Below are positions 1 through 5,977 of a DNA stretch of 6,665 nt, one piece after another. The notes under the pieces were generated by a model. It was not told where the DNA came from and did no database searches. It was given only the letters and a program-made list of their open reading frames with translations. The stretch covers positions 1 to 6,665 of the forward strand of contig JAEZFR010000582.1 in NCBI GenBank assembly GCA_023417285.1, written 5' to 3'. This DNA comes from Bacillota bacterium (GTDB lineage Bacteria > Bacillota > Clostridia > Acetivibrionales > DSM-1351). How positions within the stretch are numbered: the first letter of the stretch is position 1; the number at the start of each line of letters is the position of its first letter. The translations under genes were made by a program, and so were the position numbers.

Positions 1-60
1 TACCTGAGAGTGCTACTCCTTCGGTGAGTTCTGAAATACTCCAAAACATCTCTCCCTCAA
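1..60 (-). promoter_or_regulatory. Glycine riboswitch, 5' part of an aptamer (cut by window edge)
   Basis: Read on the minus strand, this stretch carries the hallmarks of the glycine aptamer: a 5' GGGAGAGA, then ACCGAAGGAGUAGC, then CUCUCAGGUA. P1 can form between GAGAG (plus positions 50-54) and CUCUC (6-10). A small inner stem pairs GAGU (38-41) with ACUC (26-29). The conserved CCGAAGG core is at about 18-24. The 3' remainder, any second aptamer and the expression platform lie beyond base 1. Glycine riboswitches usually control the glycine cleavage system or glycine/alanine transporters, so such a gene is expected to the left; it is not visible here. A strong promoter sits just upstream. 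Confidence 0.85.
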
Positions 61-92
61 CAATCATCCGACAATATTTACTTATTGGTTTA

Positions 93-121
93 ATTATAGA
101 TTAGTAAGATTTGCATGTCAA
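93..121 (-). promoter_or_regulatory. Consensus housekeeping-sigma promoter for the glycine riboswitch transcript
   Basis: On the minus strand the -35 box is TTGACA (116-121) and the -10 box is TATAAT (93-98). They are separated by exactly 17 bp, a perfect match to the primary sigma factor consensus. Transcription would start near base 86, about 25 nt before the riboswitch aptamer. A perfect promoter fits a gene that is transcribed constitutively and controlled afterwards by the riboswitch. Confidence 0.85.
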
Positions 122-129
122 TAATCAAA

Positions 130-254
130 TTGATAATTATTTGTCAGGATCAAATTGATAACTATTTGTTAGGAATAAGTTGATAGCTATTTGTTAGAAA
201 TAAATTGATAACTATTTGTTAGGAATAAGTTGATAGCTATTTGTTAGAATTGAA
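130..254. repeat. Five tandem copies of a 25-bp AT-rich repeat
   Basis: Five head-to-tail units start at 130, 155, 180, 205 and 230. Each begins TTGATA and carries the core TATTTGTTAG (TATTTGTCAG in the first copy). Units 2 and 4 are identical. Units 3 and 5 share TTGATAGCTATTTGTTAG, in which ATAGCTAT is a palindrome. The array is therefore really a 50-bp higher-order repeat (155-204 and 205-254, differing at only a few bases) preceded by a more diverged unit. There are no unique spacers, so it is not a CRISPR array. No reading frame or RNA gene is evident. It ends in a perfect 14-bp palindrome, GAAAATTAATTTTC (252-265). It lies directly upstream of the riboswitch promoter on the minus strand and downstream of the terminator of the next gene. 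Function unknown. Confidence 0.9.
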
Positions 255-301
255 AATTAATTTTCTCCTGATTTATGTCTTGAAAAATTCTAAACCTTAA
301 T

Positions 302-346
302 AAAAAAACTAAATTCAGCAGACATGCTATATTTACATGTCTGCTG
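302..346 (-). terminator. Probable intrinsic terminator of the PCP_red-like gene
   Basis: An 11-bp perfect stem pairs CAGCAGACATG (316-326) with CATGTCTGCTG (336-346) around a 9-nt loop. On the minus strand it is followed by AATTTAG and then a run of seven T (302-308). The hairpin lies 24 bp past the stop codon of the minus-strand gene ending at 371. The T run is offset by several bases from the stem, so termination may be less than fully efficient. Confidence 0.7.
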
Positions 347-370
347 CTACACTATTAGTTAAATATATTC

Positions 371-616
371 TTATTTGGTCTTTAGAGAATTCAGTACTGG
401 AGTCAGCTTTTGTATAAATGGCTTAGGAGCTTTTTCATTAAACATCCTAACAACAAGCTCCTCAGTAACCACTGTAACCTTATTTTCTATAAGCCATTCC
501 TCAACCATATGTCGTATCTTGGATTTAAATAGTCCAGGAACAACCTCCATGACTGCTCTATACATTTTTCTGCTATTACCTTGCCAAGTAATACTCTCAA
601 GCACCGAACTTTTCAT
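371..616 (-). CDS. Small PCP_red-like domain protein (81 aa)
   Basis: This short, soluble, basic protein has no membrane segment. Its layout resembles the PCP_red domain (the small C-terminal domain of light-independent protochlorophyllide reductase B subunits), which also occurs as a free-standing short protein in non-photosynthetic bacteria. Visible landmarks, counted from the chosen start, are a tryptophan near residue 11, VVPGLFKSKIRHMVEEWLIE at about 25-44, and VTEEL near 50. They fit the pattern of W, then a VP-(F)-K/R segment, a VE helix, and I/V-T-E-E. The function of stand-alone copies is not established. The start is ATG at 616: the GGGGAGG ribosome binding site (626-632) is 9 nt from it. 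The ATG at 622 is only 3 nt away, and a TTG at 634 overlaps the site. A hairpin terminator follows. No convincing promoter was seen in the 168 bp between it and lysA (a TATAAT at 708-713 lacks a good -35), so read-through from lysA is possible. Confidence 0.75.
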   Translation of the reverse strand: MKSSVLESITWQGNSRKMYRAVMEVVPGLFKSKIRHMVEEWLIENKVTVVTEELVVRMFNEKAPKPFIQKLTPVLNSLKTK

Positions 617-784
617 TTTCATTATCCTCCCCAACCCAAATACGGCTTAAATTACATCAACATCTTATCAACAACAATTAAATTTCTATGCAATATTCAC
701 CATTACTATTATATGGAATCAAATGACATTTCTGTGCTATTACTATAAATATTTTTTATTGTTTACTTAACCTTATAAATTATT

Positions 785-2035
785 TTAGTCAACGAAGTTA
801 GCAATAAGGTCTTCAAAAGTATCCCTTCTTCTAGTAAGAACAGCCTCTCCATTTTCTTTAATCATTACTTCTGCAGGTCTTAATCTCATATTGTAGGTGG
901 AGCTCATAGCAAAACCATATGCACCAGCATCCATTACAGCTAGAATATCCCCTTCCTTTATCTTAGGAAGCATGCGTTTCTTTGCAATTATATCGCCACT
1001 TTCGCAGATATTTCCCACTACAGTTACCTCTTCACACTCGGTGTCATTCATTGCCTTTCCGTCTCTAAATACCTCTATGTCATGGTGTGAATCATACATA
1101 ACAGGTCTAGCAAGAACATTAAAGCCTAAATCAGTACCTACAAACTTCCTTCCGTAATTGCTCTTTGTTGAATACACATTGCCTAAAAGAACACCGCTTT
1201 CTGCCACAATATATCGTCCTGGCTCAGTCTTAACAAGTATTTTCTTTCCATACTTATCTGTCCAATCCTCCAATACCTTTGTAAGCTTCTCACTGAAATC
1301 CTTAAGTTCAAGTGGCTCCTGTCCTTCCTGCTTTCTGTATGGTATTCCAAAGCCTCCACCCATATCAACAAAATCAATGTCCTCAAACTGCTCAGCTACT
1401 GAAAGTATTGATTTTACCCCTTCTATATATGAGTCACCTTCCATAAATAACGAACCAATATGCTGGTTTATTCCGCATATCTTAAGATTGTACTTCTTTG
1501 CTATTTCCTTTACTTGGTCAACGCAGTCAATATTTACACCAAACTTTGTCTTTTTACCAGCAGTAACAACCTTTTCGTGGTGCCCTGCACCTACACCAGG
1601 GTTAAATCTCACCGCCACCTTGCTGTTAGGATTAATCTTTCCGTATAACTCAAGCTGTGAAAGTGAGTCAACGCTAATAAGTACACCTTTTTCTACTGCA
1701 TACCTGAGTTCTGTCTCAGAAACATTGTTTGGAACAAAGAACAGATTCTCAGGCTTAAAGCCTGCAAGTAATAGTAACTGAATCTCACCTGCTGACATTG
1801 CATCCGCATTTAGGCCCTCGTCTTTTACAATCTTAATCACCTGAAGGTTTGAATTGGCCTTTATTGAGTAATTAGGAATAAAATTCTTATATGAAACAAG
1901 ATTTTTCATATCTTTGCATTTCTGCCTGAGTATCTTTTCGTTATACACATACAGAGGGCTTCCGAACTCCTTCAAAAGCGACTGCGGATCATTATTCCCA
2001 AAGAAGTTAGTTTTTTGTGAAAAATACGGTATCAT
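785..2035 (-). CDS. lysA: Diaminopimelate decarboxylase
   Basis: This enzyme is a PLP-dependent fold-type III decarboxylase. It converts meso-2,6-diaminopimelate to L-lysine and CO2, the last step of lysine synthesis, in the cytoplasm. The 416 aa are full length for the family. The PLP Schiff-base lysine is K59 in YSIKAN. The alanine-racemase-like barrel holds NPGVGAGHHEK (145-155), HIGS (192-195) and the glycine loop GGGFG (226-230). EPGR (271-274) is the expected phosphate-binding segment. The C-terminal beta domain holds the catalytic CESGD (344-348), with C344 acting across the dimer, and the AGAYG segment (370-374). The start ATG has GGAGG 7 nt upstream. The gene lies 137 bp downstream of a TrmB-type regulator on the same strand. 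That leader is short and shows no lysine riboswitch. A candidate promoter lies in the gap. Confidence 0.97.
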   Translation of the reverse strand: MIPYFSQKTNFFGNNDPQSLLKEFGSPLYVYNEKILRQKCKDMKNLVSYKNFIPNYSIKANSNLQVIKIVKDEGLNADAMSAGEIQLLLLAGFKPENLFFVPNNVSETELRYAVEKGVLISVDSLSQLELYGKINPNSKVAVRFNPGVGAGHHEKVVTAGKKTKFGVNIDCVDQVKEIAKKYNLKICGINQHIGSLFMEGDSYIEGVKSILSVAEQFEDIDFVDMGGGFGIPYRKQEGQEPLELKDFSEKLTKVLEDWTDKYGKKILVKTEPGRYIVAESGVLLGNVYSTKSNYGRKFVGTDLGFNVLARPVMYDSHHDIEVFRDGKAMNDTECEEVTVVGNICESGDIIAKKRMLPKIKEGDILAVMDAGAYGFAMSSTYNMRLRPAEVMIKENGEAVLTRRRDTFEDLIANFVD

Positions 2036-2057
2036 GGTGTAACCTCCATTATATAGT

Positions 2058-2181
2058 TAAAATTTATTGGTTGCTTATATAATTATTTTGCTTTCTTATG
2101 TTAAAATTTTACTTTAATTAATAATCTATTTTGTGGCGAATTTTATGTTATTTTTGCTTTAATGTCTAAAATTTATTGGTT
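2058..2181. repeat. 15-bp direct repeat flanking the regulator-lysA gap
   Basis: The exact sequence TAAAATTTATTGGTT occurs at 2058-2072 and again at 2167-2181, 109 bp apart. The right copy spans the last codons and stop of the TrmB-type regulator. The left copy lies in the lysA leader, between its candidate -10 box and its ribosome binding site. It could be the scar of a small duplication or deletion, or chance in AT-rich DNA. No function is assigned. Confidence 0.6.
2076..2104 (-). promoter_or_regulatory. Candidate lysA promoter
   Basis: On the minus strand TTAACA (2099-2104) and TATATA (2076-2081) are spaced by 17 bp, matching the primary sigma consensus at 5 of 6 and 4 of 6 positions. The start of transcription would be near 2069, about 34 nt before the lysA ATG. 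The surrounding DNA is very AT-rich, so chance matches are likely. Confidence 0.4.
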
Positions 2182-2865
2182 ATTTAAACTTATAAGCTTC
2201 ATCTCATTGGTCAAAGAATCTTTTATCAATTCTACCATATTATTGTTAGTTGTATAGATACAAGTTGATATATTACTATAACTAAGCTGTCCTGTTAGTA
2301 CATGTGCACTATCTGTTATAAGTCTGATGCTATCTGATTGTTTTTGTGTCCTGAAGCAAGTAATACCCTCCACCGGTTCAAAATCCGAAGTAATTACAAC
2401 AATCTTAAGACCTCTGTCCCTAGCGGCTACAAGCTCCCCCATTACTATCCTGAGCTGCTCACCAGATGCAGATATATATACCCTTTGAGTTGCATCCCCT
2501 ATCAGGTTTTTCATCTTATTTATTATTTGATTTCTGCCACTAACTGTAATGAATGCTCCATCATTGCCTTTCAGCTCCGGCGACTCCCTCTCAATGACAC
2601 TAATAACCTCTTCAAACTGCCTTTTTAGATTCCTAATAAGCTCAGTAGGTTGAACAGCAGCATATTTTGAGGTATCTCCTTCTATTTTGTTTGCCCCACC
2701 CTTTTCCATTAAACCCGCAAGGCCAAGGTAAGCATTGGATCTGGGGATACCTGTTAACTTTGAAGCTTCATAGCCGGAAAGTTCACCTTCTCTGCAAAGT
2801 GTTATATACAGTGTAGATTCATGCTTTGTAAAACCTGCCTGCATAAGTGCTTCAATTAGATTCAT
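2173..2865 (-). CDS. TrmB-type transcriptional regulator (winged HTH plus PLD-like domain)
   Basis: The 230-aa protein is a DNA-binding regulator. Residues 1-75 form a TrmB-type winged helix: GFTKHESTLYITLCREG (11-27) is the typical opening, and the recognition helix is about GIPRSNAYLGLAGLMEKG (39-56). A short charged helix at about 74-97 probably links or dimerises. Residues 105-228 resemble the phospholipase-D-like middle domain of TrmB proteins, for example VYISASGEQLRIVM (129-142). No HxK catalytic motif is present, only H188-V-L, so it is presumably a ligand-sensing or dimer domain and not an enzyme. It is shorter than archaeal TrmB sugar sensors and lacks their C-terminal sugar-binding domain, so the ligand cannot be inferred. 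The start ATG has GGGAGG 5 nt upstream. An inverted repeat covers its own -10 box, suggesting autoregulation. lysA follows on the same strand and the exported glycosidase gene diverges from it; both are candidate targets. Confidence 0.88.
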   Translation of the reverse strand: MNLIEALMQAGFTKHESTLYITLCREGELSGYEASKLTGIPRSNAYLGLAGLMEKGGANKIEGDTSKYAAVQPTELIRNLKRQFEEVISVIERESPELKGNDGAFITVSGRNQIINKMKNLIGDATQRVYISASGEQLRIVMGELVAARDRGLKIVVITSDFEPVEGITCFRTQKQSDSIRLITDSAHVLTGQLSYSNISTCIYTTNNNMVELIKDSLTNEMKLISLNNQ

Positions 2866-2877
2866 GACGACCTCCCA

Positions 2878-2903
2878 ATAGTGGTTCTATACAAAACCAC
2901 TAT
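2878..2903. promoter_or_regulatory. Putative operator: 9-bp inverted repeat at the TrmB-type regulator promoter
   Basis: ATAGTGGTT (2878-2886) and AACCACTAT (2895-2903) form a perfect inverted repeat around an 8-bp centre. On the minus strand it covers most of the -10 box and the expected transcription start (near 2892), and ends just before the ribosome binding site. This is the classic position for a repressor site. Its place immediately upstream of a regulator gene makes that regulator the most likely binder (inference). As RNA, only part of it would be transcribed, so a DNA operator is favoured over an RNA hairpin. Confidence 0.65.
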
Positions 2904-2927
2904 ATAACATTGGTATTACTCTGTCAA
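2899..2927 (-). promoter_or_regulatory. Promoter of the TrmB-type regulator gene
   Basis: On the minus strand TTGACA (2922-2927) and TATAGT (2899-2904) are separated by 17 bp, a match of 6 of 6 and 5 of 6 to the housekeeping consensus. The leader would be about 27 nt. The -10 box is embedded in the inverted repeat at 2878-2903. Confidence 0.8.
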
Positions 2928-2944
2928 TCTTTATTTAAATATAT

Positions 2945-2973
2945 TTGAAAAAATTACGTATTTTATGTAAAAT
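2945..2973 (+). promoter_or_regulatory. Promoter of the exported phosphodiester glycosidase gene
   Basis: TTGAAA (2945-2950) and TAAAAT (2968-2973) are spaced by 17 bp, each 5 of 6 to the housekeeping consensus. Transcription would start near 2980, giving a leader of about 28 nt that contains the AAGGAGGG ribosome binding site (2995-3002). The promoter runs back to back with that of the regulator; the operator-like repeat lies about 42 bp upstream of this -35 box. Confidence 0.65.
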
Positions 2974-3007
2974 TTATACATGGCAAAAATACAAAAGGAG
3001 GGTTCTG

Positions 3008-4927
3008 ATGAAAAAGCACCTATTCTCATTTTTTACGCTGCTATTTATTATTGTACTTATCCCATCATCTGCATTTTGCAAGGATTCTGTTTACAATGAG
3101 ACTAAAACAATTAAATTTAATGGTGGACAGCGTTCGGTAAATGCTATTTACATAGACCTAAACGATAAAAGCATTCGCGTAGAAACTAATTATGCAAAAA
3201 ATAAAATTGGTTCAACAGATGACTTGAAAAACATTGCTGAGCTTTCAAAAGATACAAATACCGAAGTTGTGGCAGCTATTAACGGAAGCTATTTTAATGC
3301 GTATACCGATATGCTACCCTTTGGTACGCTAATATCAGAGGGTGATTATATTCGTTTGGGTGGTACGGGGTCAAACATTAATTTTACTAATGATAATTCA
3401 GTTAATGTAGATTGGTTATCAATCAAGATTGAGGGTGCTATTAACGATGATTGGGACTATACAGGCAATTGGTATGCATGGAACTTCAATTCAATAACAA
3501 ACGATCCAACTGCAGTTGAGATATTAACCCCTGCATTTGGCAAGAGTACAGGTAGTATAAACAAGACCTGTATAGTTGTAGATAATGGTAAGGTAACTCA
3601 GATTAAAACCGGCGGTGCGAACATCCCAGAGAACGGATATGTTATTGTCACAAGCGATGCTAAAACATATAAAAAATTCAAGCTTGGTGATAAGGTTGAT
3701 TATATAGTTCAGACATTTTCAAAAGATTTGAAGGGTAGGCTCACACCCGTTGATTTATCAAACATTAGAAGTTCTATAGGTGCTGGGCCTATTTTACTGA
3801 AAAATGGTATCGTATATGCTGATGGTGCCAAGGAGGGCTTCAAAGAGGCTAAGGTCAATGTCAACCGTAGCATAAGAAGCATGGCAGGAGTAACAAAGAG
3901 TAACACCCTTATATTAGCAACAGTGCCTAACGTTACAGTAAAAGAGCTTGCCCAGATTGCAAAAGCTCTAGGCTGTACTGATGCTATTACACTTGACTGT
4001 GGTGCGTCTACCGGCATGTATTATAAGGGCAAAATTGTAACCACCCCAGGTAGAAAGCTTAGTAATGCACTTGTTGTAACAAAACTAAAAAGCGTACCTC
4101 AAAATCTAAAAGTAGATGGAAATACAATGGTGCTAAAATCAGATATATACACTGACTCATCAGGCGAATTAATGCTTCCTTTCAAGGATTTCTGCAACAA
4201 TATATTTACGAAGTATTCAATTAGTGGCAATAAGCTCGTTGCAGACATTAAAGGCATTGAACTTAAAATGGCATTATCTAGTAGTGCAGCATCTTATGGA
4301 GAAAAAAAGCTATCAGCTAAATGTAGTGTAACCACAAAAAATGGTGTCATTTATATTCCTGCTAGTTTCATTACAGCTGCTTTTGGAAGTACTTTATCCT
4401 ATGATAGTGCAAATAAAACATATTCTATGAAACTTTCAACCTGTAACGTTAACCAGCTTTTATCACAGGCAATCGATGAAAAAAACAAGTCCAATTATAC
4501 CAATGCTGAAACAATCCTTAAAAAAGTGCTCGATTATGTACCTGATAATCCGGGTGTAAACAAGCAGTTGGCAAATCTATACCATGCTAACCTGCTCAAT
4601 AATCCTGTGAAACGTCTGTATTATCTTGAGAGGTATAATTCTCTTGTTACTGATGATTTTGATATGCAGGTAGCATTAGGCTGGTCATATTATAACTCAA
4701 AGCAGTTTGAGAATGCTGTGAGCAGTTTTACTAAAGCTACTAAATTAAATCCTGACAGTGCATCAACGTGGTACGCTCTCGGAACCTGTTACCAAAATTA
4801 TGCGCTCAAGCAATATCAGGATGCACTGAACTGCTACAATAAAGCACTTAAATGCAAATCCATAACAGCTGACCTTGAGCAAAAGATAAAACCTCTCATT
4901 GAACAATGCAAGGCAAAATTGAATTAG
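3008..4927 (+). CDS. Exported phosphodiester glycosidase (NAGPA) with CuAO-N-like and TPR domains
   Basis: The 639-aa protein is predicted to be exported and three-part. A signal peptide occupies residues 1-24: MKKH, a hydrophobic core, then SSAFC before K25. No lipobox fits. Residues about 30-360 form an NAGPA-type phosphodiester glycosidase domain, the family of the mammalian uncovering enzyme, which cleaves sugar phosphodiesters. Its landmarks are AAINGSYFNAYTD (89-101), TPAFG (174-178), IGAGPILLKNG (257-267), RSIRSMAGVT (287-296) and LDCGASTGMYYKG (329-341), followed by TPGRKLSNALVV. Residues about 363-476 resemble the copper amine oxidase N-terminal-like beta domain, often a surface stalk module in Firmicutes. 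Residues about 483-620 carry roughly four TPR units, the clearest being 551-584 and 585-620. The substrate is unknown; cell-wall or surface glycans are possible. The start at 3008 has AAGGAGGG 5 nt upstream and opens with the signal peptide; a start at 2945 would overlap the promoter. Terminator at 4992-5026. Confidence 0.9.
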   Translation: MKKHLFSFFTLLFIIVLIPSSAFCKDSVYNETKTIKFNGGQRSVNAIYIDLNDKSIRVETNYAKNKIGSTDDLKNIAELSKDTNTEVVAAINGSYFNAYTDMLPFGTLISEGDYIRLGGTGSNINFTNDNSVNVDWLSIKIEGAINDDWDYTGNWYAWNFNSITNDPTAVEILTPAFGKSTGSINKTCIVVDNGKVTQIKTGGANIPENGYVIVTSDAKTYKKFKLGDKVDYIVQTFSKDLKGRLTPVDLSNIRSSIGAGPILLKNGIVYADGAKEGFKEAKVNVNRSIRSMAGVTKSNTLILATVPNVTVKELAQIAKALGCTDAITLDCGASTGMYYKGKIVTTPGRKLSNALVVTKLKSVPQNLKVDGNTMVLKSDIYTDSSGELMLPFKDFCNNIFTKYSISGNKLVADIKGIELKMALSSSAASYGEKKLSAKCSVTTKNGVIYIPASFITAAFGSTLSYDSANKTYSMKLSTCNVNQLLSQAIDEKNKSNYTNAETILKKVLDYVPDNPGVNKQLANLYHANLLNNPVKRLYYLERYNSLVTDDFDMQVALGWSYYNSKQFENAVSSFTKATKLNPDSASTWYALGTCYQNYALKQYQDALNCYNKALKCKSITADLEQKIKPLIEQCKAKLN

Positions 4928-4991
4928 GTAAAGAAACACATTATTGTTATAAATTATACTTTTTTAATAAAATGTTAGTGGTAAAAACACC

Positions 4992-5026
4992 AAAAGAAGC
5001 AGTAATGTAAAGTTACTGCTTCTTTT
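4992..5026. terminator. Bidirectional intrinsic terminator between convergent genes
   Basis: AAAAGAAGCAGTAA (4992-5005) pairs perfectly with TTACTGCTTCTTTT (5013-5026), giving a 14-bp stem with a 7-nt loop. The outer A/T ends give a short T run after the GC-containing stem on either strand. It lies 65 bp past the stop of the plus-strand glycosidase gene and 53 bp past the stop of the minus-strand EFR1 gene, so it can serve both. Confidence 0.88.
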
Positions 5027-5079
5027 CATAGCCATTCTTAGATTAAATTTTCATATTCAATATTAGTTGGGATAGCTTA

Positions 5080-5868
5080 TTAAGAATTAATATACTTATT
5101 AACAGGTACTTCGGGATGGTGGTACCTGTTTAATGCTTGTGTTTTTTTCTTGTATTGTATAGCCTTACATGGACAGTAATTGATACAAGCCATACAGGAC
5201 TGGCATCTATGCTGCCACTGTGGCTTACTATCCTTCATAGTAATATTTGATACCTTACACACCTTTTCACATATTCCGCAGCCATTACAATTATTGTCGG
5301 TATGAAAGCCGCTATCCATGGAGCTTATATATTTTATGAAGCTAGGATGTACCGCATAACGTATAAAGTTAGTGTATTCACGATCCTTGGTACACTGACG
5401 TTCAACTAACCTCTTGAAAACATTATCTATTTGTTCATCAGCCTTTTTCAGCTGCTGCTTTATATCTTCCTCCGCTACATTAGTTGCCATAGGTAAATAA
5501 TTGTTAGGCATTCTGATGTAATAGCCTGCTGACAGCCTTGTTCCACCTGCCTTAAGAAGCTTATCAGCATGTGAGAGTGCCCCTCCCTGCCAAGCCCCAC
5601 CAGCCCTTGTGACTACTGCGAATATGTATTTTGCATTAAATCTGTATTTTTTAAGGAAACGTATTACTATTTCAGGTAGACTAAAGCAATAAAGTGGAAA
5701 AACAAAACCTATATTTTCAGCTGTAACCTCTGTACTTATCTCTGAATCTGAGTTCTTTAATATATCACTAATGGATATTATTTCGCTATCTTCAAATGCC
5801 TCTTTTATTCTTTCAGTAACAACAAGTGAGTTACCTGTTCCAGAAAAATAAAATATCTTTGTGCTCAT
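5080..5868 (-). CDS. EFR1 family flavodoxin/ferredoxin fusion protein
   Basis: The 262-aa cytoplasmic redox protein joins an N-terminal flavodoxin-like FMN domain to a C-terminal double [4Fe-4S] ferredoxin. The FMN phosphate loop is FSGTGNS (8-14). FPLYCFSLPE (57-66) and TRAGGAWQGG (87-96) look like further flavin-loop segments. The first cluster ligands are C194, C197, C200 and C204 (followed by K, not the usual P); the second are C222, C225, C228 and C232, followed by PC. RYHHPEV near the C-terminus (248-254) resembles the tail of family members. Such proteins are thought to shuttle electrons in anaerobes; the partner is unknown. The start is the ATG at 5868, with AAGGGGG 5 nt upstream and the beta strand KIFYFSGTGNS directly following. 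An upstream in-frame ATG at 5940 has no ribosome binding site. A TATAAT at 5920-5925 may be its -10 box, without a clear -35. Confidence 0.92.
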   Translation of the reverse strand: MSTKIFYFSGTGNSLVVTERIKEAFEDSEIISISDILKNSDSEISTEVTAENIGFVFPLYCFSLPEIVIRFLKKYRFNAKYIFAVVTRAGGAWQGGALSHADKLLKAGGTRLSAGYYIRMPNNYLPMATNVAEEDIKQQLKKADEQIDNVFKRLVERQCTKDREYTNFIRYAVHPSFIKYISSMDSGFHTDNNCNGCGICEKVCKVSNITMKDSKPQWQHRCQSCMACINYCPCKAIQYKKKTQALNRYHHPEVPVNKYINS

Positions 5869-5977
5869 GTGATCCCCCTTATATGATTTCCTCAACCAAT
5901 AGCATATAGTCTTGTAATAATTATACTCCATTTTTGCCATGAGTTTATAACTTTTTTTCCCTCAATGTATAGCTCAC

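Noticed and set aside
130..254. CRISPR array
   Set aside because: Units are contiguous without unique spacers and too AT-rich and irregular; no cas genes are nearby.
375..650. Plus-strand 91-codon frame opposite the PCP_red-like gene
   Set aside because: It has no ribosome binding site and overlaps the minus-strand gene, which has a strong GGGGAGG site, a terminator and a recognisable domain pattern.
897..1781. Plus-strand frames (86, 207 and 62 codons) and a minus-strand 67-codon frame inside lysA
   Set aside because: lysA is full length with all catalytic motifs; these are antisense or out-of-frame shadows with no ribosome binding sites.
2945..3007. Longer N-terminus (21 extra residues) for the exported glycosidase
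   Set aside because: The alternative start is a TTG inside the -35 box, and the extension would bury the signal peptide. The ATG at 3008 has AAGGAGGG at ideal spacing.
4977..4992. AGTGGT / ACACC sequence as a second site for the TrmB-type regulator
   Set aside because: Only a 4-bp arm pairs and the spacing differs from the repeat at 2878-2903; it sits in the 3' leader-out of the glycosidase gene.
5101..5130. Inverted repeat AACAGGTAC / GTACCTGTT as a terminator or operator
   Set aside because: It lies inside the EFR1 coding sequence near its conserved C-terminus, has a 12-nt loop and no T run; the real terminator is at 4992-5026.
5869..5940. 24-residue N-terminal extension of the EFR1 protein
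   Set aside because: The ATG at 5940 has no ribosome binding site, while the ATG at 5868 has AAGGGGG at 5 nt and opens directly into the flavodoxin strand and FMN loop.
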